DNA from: Phycisphaerae bacterium
Lineage (GTDB): Bacteria > Planctomycetota > Phycisphaerae > Phycisphaerales > SM1A02
Length of the DNA stretch: 11,650 nucleotides
Direction of reading: 5' to 3'
Assembly (NCBI GenBank): GCA_016873355.1
Contig: VGXK01000025.1
Coordinates: forward strand, 1 to 11,650
The translations under genes and the position numbers were made by a program. Positions 5,956 to 11,650 of this stretch are shown one piece after another. Below the pieces are notes generated by a model. The model was not told the DNA's origin and did no database searches. It saw nothing but the letters and a program-made list of their open reading frames with translations. Each line of letters begins with the position of its first letter. Position 1 is the stretch's first letter.

Positions 5956-7506
5956 CTACCGCTCGAGCGAGCGCGGCGCGGCCGGCGGTGCGGGGTCGGC
6001 GCGCCGCTGCAGCGGCAGCCGCAGCGAGGGATCGCCGAGCAGCACGAATTTCATTCCCTGGAAGAAGATGCTGGGCGGGTACCAGCTCTCGGTGGGAACG
6101 AGCGAGTCGAGCCGTTCGCGGCGGCGATAGTCGCGCACGGCGCGGCGCCACGCCTCGCCGAGGGTGGGCGTCGCCGTTTCGCGCGAGAGCTCGTCGCAGG
6201 CGTCGACGAATCCTTCGAGCAGCGAGATCGCGCAGGGCTGGGAGCCGGTGGAGCAGCCGATCACCGCGATGGCGCCGCCGCGCGGCCGGCGCACGAGCCG
6301 TTCGGAGAACGACGAGCGATCGAACGAGCCGGGCTGGATCGGCCCCGGCGGTGGCGGCGGCGATTCGAAGCGCTCGCCCGCCGTCGTGCCGCGATGCTCG
6401 GCGCCCGACTCGTCGAGGTAGGCGGTGTACGGCGGAAGCGCCGACCACTCGGCGGTGGAGCAGCCTGCGGAGAAGAGGATCGGCGGCGGAAGCGACTCGG
6501 GAAGATTCGCGCCGTCGATCACCGCTTCCGAGAGGCAGTGCTCCCAGCCCCACGGTTGGCCATGCCCGGAGTGAAGAAGCAGCAGCGGCGCGCGCGCGAG
6601 CGAGCGCTTCATGGTTTCGACGTCGGGCGCGGGCGACGCGTCGTCGTCGTGCACGAATGCAAGGCAGCCGCCGACGAGGGCGCGATCGAGCGTCGTCGAG
6701 ATCGCCCTGGCGCGGGAACGGACATCGACCCAGCCGCCGACGGCGAAGATCGCGCCGCCGAGCGGCGTGTCGGGAGCGGCGCTCCCGCCGTTCGTCGCAG
6801 TCGGCTCGCCGCCCGCGTGCCCGGCGTCCGCCCCGCCGCGAGCGCCGAACCGCGCTCCGGTCGACTGCTCCCACTCGATCGTCTTCCGCACGATCGCCGC
6901 GGCGTCGTCGGCGTTCGAGACCGGCCAGCGCCCGACCGCGATCTCAGGATCGAGATCGCACGCGTCGGCGTTGATCGGTCCGCTCTTGTTCGACTCCCCG
7001 TGCACCTCGCCGAAGTAGCGATCGTGGAAGTCGTCGCGTCGGCCGTTCCATGACTCGAACTCGCCGTCGGCCTCCGCGAGGTCCGCGTAGTAGAGATCGC
7101 TCGGGTAGAAGGCCCAGTTCGCGGCCGCGGCGTCGCTTCGATCGAGCGTCATGAACCGGACGGGAATCGTGTCGCCGTCGCCGACGAGCAGGCAGGTGCC
7201 GAGCGCGCCGCGCCGCCAGCGATCGAAAAGGAAGCGCTTGAGGCGCTCGGGCGAATCGCGATCGCTCGGCGGCGCGTCGCCGAGAATGGACTCGAGCGAC
7301 GCGAAGACCACGCCGTCGTTCTGCGGCGTCCCCGCCCGCCACGCAAGGTACGGCGCGAGCGCCTCGCGGAAGCGCTCCGGCGCGATGACGAGATGCGGGC
7401 GCGGGCCTTGATCCTGGCGCGGCGCGACCGCGGCATTCGCCGCAGGCGGCGCGGCGCAGCTCAGTGCGAGCGCGGAAGCGCCGGCGACGAACGCGAGTCC
7501 TGGCAT
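5956..7506 (-). CDS. Exported gingipain-like cysteine peptidase (family C25, clan CD)
   Basis: The 516-residue protein resembles the catalytic part of gingipain-type peptidases, caspase-fold enzymes that act outside the cytoplasm. Residues 1-25 are hydrophobic with LALSC at 13-17, giving either a signal peptide cut near ANA or a lipoprotein Cys17; unusually, the n-region has no positive charge. C25 landmarks follow in order: HLVIAPERFREALAPYLAWR (38-57), CLLVGDGDTIPVRF (105-118), YPSDLYYADL (134-143), PEIAVGRWPV (187-196), the catalytic His315 in LHSGHG, the catalytic Cys349 in ILFSAGCSTAEW, and GGAIAVIGCST (410-420). Poly-Pro linkers occur at 383-390 and near the C-terminus. No secretion-sorting domain is seen. 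ATG 7506 is chosen because GGAAAGGA lies just before it and it opens the signal peptide. The start overlaps the end of the upstream fusion gene by 46 bases. Substrate specificity cannot be told from sequence. Confidence 0.85.
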   Translation of the reverse strand: MPGLAFVAGASALALSCAAPPAANAAVAPRQDQGPRPHLVIAPERFREALAPYLAWRAGTPQNDGVVFASLESILGDAPPSDRDSPERLKRFLFDRWRRGALGTCLLVGDGDTIPVRFMTLDRSDAAAANWAFYPSDLYYADLAEADGEFESWNGRRDDFHDRYFGEVHGESNKSGPINADACDLDPEIAVGRWPVSNADDAAAIVRKTIEWEQSTGARFGARGGADAGHAGGEPTATNGGSAAPDTPLGGAIFAVGGWVDVRSRARAISTTLDRALVGGCLAFVHDDDASPAPDVETMKRSLARAPLLLLHSGHGQPWGWEHCLSEAVIDGANLPESLPPPILFSAGCSTAEWSALPPYTAYLDESGAEHRGTTAGERFESPPPPPGPIQPGSFDRSSFSERLVRRPRGGAIAVIGCSTGSQPCAISLLEGFVDACDELSRETATPTLGEAWRRAVRDYRRRERLDSLVPTESWYPPSIFFQGMKFVLLGDPSLRLPLQRRADPAPPAAPRSLER

Positions 7507-9251
7507 GATTCCTTTCCGAGCAGCGTCGCGAGCATTCCCGGCGTCACCGAGTGGAAGTCGTCGACGACGAGGTCGGCGTGCCGCAGCTCCTCGCGCGTGC
7601 GACCGGGCGAGACGATCGCCACGCACTTCATGCCCGCGCGATGCGCCGCTTCCACGCCCGCGGCCGCGTCCTCGAAGACGATCGCGCGCGCGGGCTCCAC
7701 GCCGAGCCGCTCCGCGGCGCGGAGGAAGACCTCGGGGTGCGGCTTGCCGTGCACGACATCGGCGCCGGACACGGTCGCGTCGAAGGTGAGTCGCGCCGGC
7801 ATCGCCCGCAGGAAGGACTGCACGTTCGCGGGCGGCGCCGAGCTTCCGGCGGCAAGTCGCCATCCCGCGGCGCGCAGGGCGCGAAGCATCTGCTCGGCGC
7901 CCGCGATCGGCCGCGGCGACGCGAGGAATCGATCGCGGAAGAGCTGCTCCTTGTGCTGCGCCACGCGATCGAGCTCCGCGGGCGCGGGCGCCGGCCGGCC
8001 CGCGGAGGTCCAGAGCTCGGGAATGATCTCCTCATTGCGGCGCCCGAAGGTCCGCGCGAACTGTTCGCGCGAGAGCGAGAGGCCCTGCTCGCGGCACGCC
8101 TCGCGCCACGCGGCGAAGTGATCGTCGAAGGTGTCGAAGAGCGTGCCGTCGAGATCGAAGATGGCGGCGGGGGGGCTCGAATCCGCCGTGCGCCCCGCGC
8201 GCGGCGCGGACCCGAGCACCTCGCGCACGATCGAAACCGCGCGATCGATCGCCGCTCCGTCGACGTCGAGATGCGTGACCGCGCGAAGGCGCTGCGGTCC
8301 CATCGGAATCACGCGCAGCCCCCTCGCCGCGAGGCGAGCCGCCGCATCCGCGGCGCTGCCGTGCTCGGGCCCGAGCGCGAGGAAGACCATGTTCGACGGA
8401 ATCGAGTCGGGATCGAGTTCGACGCGCAGCCCGGAGATTCCGGCGCTCGCAAGCCCGCGCGCGAGGCGCCGGGCGTTCGCATGATCGACGGCCAGTCGCT
8501 CGACATGGTGGTCGAGGGCGAAGATCGCGGCGGCCGCGAGCAGACCGGACTGCCTCATGCCGCCGCCGAGCATCTTGCGGAAGCGCCGGCAGCGATCGAC
8601 GAATGCGCGCGGTCCCGCGAGCGCGCTCCCTACCGGACAGCCGAGTCCCTTCGAGAAGCAGATGCTCACCGTGTCGGCGAGCTCCGCGACCTCGCGCATC
8701 GAATAGCCGCCGGCGACCGACGCGTTCGCAAGCCTCGCGCCGTCGACGTGCACGTGCAGTCCTGCGCGGCGCGCGGCGCCCGAGACCTCGCGCACGAGTT
8801 CGAGCGGCCAGACCGTTCCCCCGCCTCGATTGTGGGTGTTCTCGATCACCACCATGCGGCTGCGCGGCGAATGGATGTCGCGGCCCCTGAGTGCGCGGAG
8901 GAGATCCGGCTCGCCGAAGAGACCGCCGTCGCCGTCGAGCGGCGCGATCATGCAGCCGGAGATCGCGGCGGGCGCGCCGGTCTCGTAGTGCACCACGTGG
9001 CTGTCTCGATGGGCGATGATCTCGTCGCCGTGCTCGCAGGCGCCGCGGATGGCGAGCTGGTTCGCCATGGTGCCGCTCGGCGTGAAGAGCGAGGCCTCCT
9101 TGCCGAGCAGGGCGGCCACCTTCGCCTCGAGCGCGGCCACGGTCGGCTCGTCGCCGAGCACGTCGTCGCCCAGATCCGCGCGGCGCATCGCGTCCCACAT
9201 GGCGGCGGTGGGCTTCGTGACGGTATCGGAACGGAGGTCGACGACCTGCAC
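7461..9251 (-). CDS. Fusion protein: low-specificity L-threonine aldolase + beta-PGM-like HAD hydrolase
   Basis: One uninterrupted frame encodes 596 residues and two complete enzymes. Residues 1-347 are a PLP-dependent threonine aldolase, which splits L-threonine or allo-threonine into glycine and acetaldehyde. Signatures are VVDLRSDTVTKPT (3-15), GDEPTV, TPSGTMANQ (57-65), HVDGARLANA (168-177) and the PLP lysine Lys201 in FSKGLGCPVGS. Residues 348-361 form an Ala/Arg/Pro linker. Residues 362 to about 580 are a HAD phosphatase or phosphomutase of the beta-phosphoglucomutase-like group: FDLDGT (Asp366/Asp368), a helical cap beginning DTFDDHFAAW, AGSSAP (Ser470), HGKPHP (Lys503) and VFEDAAAG (Glu527/Asp528). 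All catalytic positions are intact; the HAD substrate is unknown. GTG 9251 gives the usual family N-terminus but has no Shine-Dalgarno site. A run of seven G at 8169-8175 lies in the linker, so a sequencing indel joining two genes must be excluded. It leads a probable three-gene operon. Confidence 0.88.
   Translation of the reverse strand: MQVVDLRSDTVTKPTAAMWDAMRRADLGDDVLGDEPTVAALEAKVAALLGKEASLFTPSGTMANQLAIRGACEHGDEIIAHRDSHVVHYETGAPAAISGCMIAPLDGDGGLFGEPDLLRALRGRDIHSPRSRMVVIENTHNRGGGTVWPLELVREVSGAARRAGLHVHVDGARLANASVAGGYSMREVAELADTVSICFSKGLGCPVGSALAGPRAFVDRCRRFRKMLGGGMRQSGLLAAAAIFALDHHVERLAVDHANARRLARGLASAGISGLRVELDPDSIPSNMVFLALGPEHGSAADAAARLAARGLRVIPMGPQRLRAVTHLDVDGAAIDRAVSIVREVLGSAPRAGRTADSSPPAAIFDLDGTLFDTFDDHFAAWREACREQGLSLSREQFARTFGRRNEEIIPELWTSAGRPAPAPAELDRVAQHKEQLFRDRFLASPRPIAGAEQMLRALRAAGWRLAAGSSAPPANVQSFLRAMPARLTFDATVSGADVVHGKPHPEVFLRAAERLGVEPARAIVFEDAAAGVEAAHRAGMKCVAIVSPGRTREELRHADLVVDDFHSVTPGMLATLLGKESCQDSRSSPALPRSH
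7510..7517 (-). promoter_or_regulatory. Shine-Dalgarno site for the C25 peptidase, inside the upstream gene
   Basis: GGAAAGGA on the minus strand ends three bases before ATG 7506. The spacing is short but the match is purine-rich in otherwise GC-balanced coding DNA. It lies within the 3' end of the aldolase-HAD gene, so ribosomes finishing that gene pass over it. Confidence 0.6.
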
Positions 9252-9330
9252 GAGCCGCAGGGTAGAGGCTCCCCGTTCGGAACGCGCAAGGGTTGGCGCA
9301 ACCCGGCCCGGACGGCCGATATCGAAGCCG
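9252..9330. promoter_or_regulatory. Divergent spacer with short inverted repeats
   Basis: These 79 bases must hold the promoters of the minus-strand aldolase-HAD/peptidase unit and of the plus-strand secreted protein. GGGTTG (9290-9295) and CAACCC (9299-9304) form a perfect 6-bp inverted repeat around GCG. An 8-bp palindrome CGATATCG lies at 9317-9324. Either could be an operator. I could not assign -35/-10 boxes, and no strong ribosome site is seen for either gene. Confidence 0.4.
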
Positions 9331-11650
9331 ATGCGGAGACGAGTCGCCCGCCGGACATCGAGGGCCGCCGCCCGCGCCGTTGCGGCGGCCGTGGCGGCGA
9401 TCGTCGCGAGCGCGGCGAGCGCAGTGGCAAGCGTGCCGTCGAGCGCGCCGGCGAGAGTGCCAGCGAGCGCGGTGCAGGTGCAGGCGAAGCCGGAGGCGCC
9501 GGCGCCGCGAAGCGCATCGTCGTCCGGGTCGCCGCGGCACCGTGCGCTCGACATCGGATTCGAGCAGGATCCGGCGCTTCCGAGCGAACTGCCGCCCGGG
9601 TTCGTGCGCGTGCTCGACGCGGGCGAGGAGCGCGACGCGCTTCCGCCCTTCGGCCGCATCGGCGCCACCGATGCGCAGGCCTGCGAAGGTCGATGGGGAC
9701 TTGCATTCGAGCTCGCCGGCGGCGGCATGACGGTTGCATCCGAGCCGCGCCTGGTTTCCGCGGCTCCGAGCGAGGTCTTCGACGCGACGATCGCGGTGCT
9801 CGTGGACGGGCTCGAGCGTTCGCAAGCCGGCGTCGCGCTCATGGCGGTCGACGAGAGCGGTTCTCCGATCGAGGGGGCTCGCTGGTCGGGCATGGCGGGG
9901 AACTCGCGCGGCTGGCAGCGACTCTCGCTGCGAACGGGACCCATGCCGCCTGGCACGCGAGCGCTCGAAGTGGCGCTCGAGGTGCGGCCGATCGAGCGCG
10001 ACGACGCCACCGGCGACGTGTCGGGCAGCGTGGTCTTCGACGATCTCGAACTCTGGCGCGTGCCGCGCGTGGGGATCGAGATCGATCGCGCGGGCGCGCC
10101 GATCGGCGAGGCGCCGCGCGGCGCGATCGTGACGATCGACGATCCGGCGCCCCCGTGCACGACGTCGCTGCGCCTGTTCGACGCGGACAACCGCGAGCTC
10201 GGCTCGTGGACCCTCGAGCAGCCGGGTTCGTTCGAGATCGCATTCCCGCCGCTCGGTCCCGGCAGCTTCGCCGTCGAGGCCTCCGTGCTCGAGGGCGATC
10301 GCGCGCTCGAGCTGCGAACGCACGGCATCGCGGTGGGAGAGCGCCCGGCGCGGCGAGCGCCGCAGCACGAGGCGCCGATCCGCTTCGGCATCTGGATCGA
10401 TCGGCCGGACGAGCGGACGGCGCGGGCGATGCTCGAATCGATCCAGCTCGTGCATCCCGACTTCGTCGTGATCGAGCTCGGCGAAGCGGCGACCGAGCCG
10501 ACGAACGCGATGTCGCTCGCATCGCTGCGGCGCTGGTGCGATTCGCTGCGTCTCGACGGCATCGAGCCGGTGCTTCGGATCTCGCGGATTCCCAAGGCGC
10601 TTGCGGCGGAACTGCACCTGGAAGTCGACGATCCGGCGGCGATCTTCGAACTCGACGGCGATGCGTGGCGACGCGCCTACGGCGCGTGGTTCGAGCGCTT
10701 CGGCCACGTGCAGCGGCGCTGGATGATCGCGTCGACGCAGAAGCGAACGCCGCCCTGGAGCGCGCGGCTCGACGGCCTGGTGCCGGGATTCCTCGAGTGC
10801 GAGGGGATCGTCGAGGCGATCGACGCGGCGCCGTCGACGGAGCGGCGCGCCGCGGACTCGGTGGCGGGCTCCGCGATCGATCGGTGGCGCGGCGGCGCGG
10901 CGATGCTCGCGCTGCGAGGCGGAATCGCGGAGGAGCCGGGCGCGGCGGCGCTCGCGTGGAGCGCGCTCGCGTCGGCGGCGCGGGGCGCCCGTTCGATCGC
11001 GGACCTGGACGCCGGAAGCGAGCTCGGCTGCCTGCTGCTCTCGTGCGAGCGCACGGCGCGCGTGCTGCTCTGGCGGCGGGACGGCGGTCCGCCGTCTCGC
11101 ACGGCGCTTCCGTTCGACGGCGAGTCGATGCGCGCCGTCGACGCGCTCGGCGCGACGATCGAGCTCGAACGGCGCCAGGGCGCCGTGTCCACCGAGATCG
11201 GATCGACGCCGATCGTGGTCGACGGCGTCGACGCCACCCTCGGCGCGTTCCTCGCCGCGATCCGCTTCGAACCGAAGCGGCTCCAGGGCACCACCGCGGA
11301 GCAGGACCTCTCGATGCACCTGGCGAATCCATGGGACGTCACGATGGAGGGCATGCTTCGCTTCGTCTCGCCGACCGACTGGTCGTTCGTGCCGCGATTC
11401 CAGCGATTCACGCTCGCGCCGGGCGCCGCGACGATCGTCTCGACGCGCCTCACGCTGCCGCGTTCGCAGATCACGGGGCCGGAGCGCGTGGGCGTCGAAC
11501 TCGAGTTCACCGCCGATCGGGGGCGATCGCTGCGCGTGGATCCGCCGATCGAGATCGCCGTGGACGACTTCACCTGCGACGCGACCCTGCGGCGCGTGAC
11601 GCTCGCGGACGGTCGGCCCGGCGCCGTCATCGAGGTCATGCTCTCGAATC
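9331..11650 (+). CDS. Large exported multidomain protein, N-terminal 773 residues (partial)
   Basis: The frame is open from ATG 9331 to the right edge. It begins with a very basic n-region (MRRRVARRTSR) and a long Ala/Val-rich segment to about residue 35, so export is likely; the paired Arg could suit Tat, but no clear Tat box is seen. By appearance the protein continues with: a Pro/Ala/Ser linker; a beta-sandwich resembling carbohydrate-binding modules (about 73-243, from LDIGFEQDP to VVFDDLELWRV); an Ig-like beta domain (about 246-335); an alpha/beta segment like part of a TIM barrel (about 349-580, with HPDFVVIEL and GIEPVLRIS); and a second beta domain (about 660-740, LANPW...SPTDWSFVP) like those flanking glycoside hydrolases. 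A further beta domain is starting at the edge. No catalytic acid pair can be assigned, and no family is recognised with confidence. A role in polysaccharide binding or breakdown is a guess. Confidence 0.75.
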   Translation, partial: MRRRVARRTSRAAARAVAAAVAAIVASAASAVASVPSSAPARVPASAVQVQAKPEAPAPRSASSSGSPRHRALDIGFEQDPALPSELPPGFVRVLDAGEERDALPPFGRIGATDAQACEGRWGLAFELAGGGMTVASEPRLVSAAPSEVFDATIAVLVDGLERSQAGVALMAVDESGSPIEGARWSGMAGNSRGWQRLSLRTGPMPPGTRALEVALEVRPIERDDATGDVSGSVVFDDLELWRVPRVGIEIDRAGAPIGEAPRGAIVTIDDPAPPCTTSLRLFDADNRELGSWTLEQPGSFEIAFPPLGPGSFAVEASVLEGDRALELRTHGIAVGERPARRAPQHEAPIRFGIWIDRPDERTARAMLESIQLVHPDFVVIELGEAATEPTNAMSLASLRRWCDSLRLDGIEPVLRISRIPKALAAELHLEVDDPAAIFELDGDAWRRAYGAWFERFGHVQRRWMIASTQKRTPPWSARLDGLVPGFLECEGIVEAIDAAPSTERRAADSVAGSAIDRWRGGAAMLALRGGIAEEPGAAALAWSALASAARGARSIADLDAGSELGCLLLSCERTARVLLWRRDGGPPSRTALPFDGESMRAVDALGATIELERRQGAVSTEIGSTPIVVDGVDATLGAFLAAIRFEPKRLQGTTAEQDLSMHLANPWDVTMEGMLRFVSPTDWSFVPRFQRFTLAPGAATIVSTRLTLPRSQITGPERVGVELEFTADRGRSLRVDPPIEIAVDDFTCDATLRRVTLADGRPGAVIEVMLSN

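Noticed and set aside
5248..7053. A 601-codon plus-strand open frame opposite the C25 and M29 peptidase genes
   Set aside because: It has no recognisable motif and lies antisense to two genes whose catalytic motifs are intact.
7507..7863. N-terminal extension of the C25 peptidase by 119 residues
   Set aside because: The extension is Arg-rich shadow sequence of the HAD domain. The ATG at 7506 has a ribosome site and opens a hydrophobic signal segment.
9252..10595. N-terminal extension of the aldolase-HAD frame upstream of 9251
   Set aside because: The upstream part is Ser/Arg-rich without motifs and is antisense to the secreted protein gene. Threonine aldolases start just before DLRSDTVTK.
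8032..11319. A 1095-codon minus-strand open frame across the aldolase-HAD and secreted protein genes
   Set aside because: Its translation is low-complexity Arg/Ala/Pro with no motif. The other frames give clear aldolase, HAD and signal-peptide sequences over the same bases.
1..11650. Mobile elements, CRISPR arrays, tRNA or rRNA genes, defence systems
   Set aside because: No spaced direct-repeat array, transposase or integrase motif, tRNA cloverleaf or rRNA-like stretch was found on reading, and every long stretch is covered by a supported gene.

Overview
This window is strongly GC-rich bacterial chromosomal DNA (judged by eye, not counted). It is densely packed, with eight genes wholly or partly on view, several GTG starts and mixed use of Shine-Dalgarno sites. 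No tRNA, rRNA, insertion sequence, phage gene or CRISPR array was seen. Four or five of the eight products carry an export or lipoprotein signal, so the organism is probably a diderm with a large secretome. Planctomycetota (Phycisphaerae-like) is my leaning from composition and protein style, but the sequence does not prove it, and a myxobacterial or other high-GC lineage remains possible.

Layout. Positions 1-570 (minus) hold the N-terminal part of an exported Gly/Pro/Ala-rich protein with an alternating His strand. A 175-base divergent spacer (571-745) with strong inverted repeats separates it from a plus-strand pentose-phosphate pair, transketolase (746-2875) and ribose-5-phosphate isomerase B (2872-3423), which overlap by GTGA. 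After a 109-base leader with possible alternative hairpins come an exported PepSY-PepSY-FKBP prolyl isomerase (3533-4423) and a small lipoprotein (4449-4766). A 52-base convergent spacer follows.

The minus strand then carries a compact three-gene unit, transcribed from about 9251 down to 4819. It encodes an L-threonine aldolase fused to a HAD hydrolase (7461-9251), a gingipain-like (C25) exported cysteine peptidase (5956-7506) that starts inside the preceding gene, and an M29 metallo-aminopeptidase (4819-5946). Across a 79-base divergent spacer, a large exported multidomain protein (9331 to the right edge, incomplete) runs on the plus strand.

How they may work together. Tkt and RpiB are ordinary non-oxidative pentose phosphate enzymes, likely translationally coupled. 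The PepSY-FKBP protein and the lipoprotein look like an envelope pair. The minus-strand unit can be read as a peptide-use cassette: exported endopeptidase, cytoplasmic aminopeptidase, and an aldolase acting on threonine-type amino acids. That reading is inference from gene order. The most unusual item is the uninterrupted aldolase-HAD fusion. I did not find a clearly novel defence, mobile or RNA-based system here.
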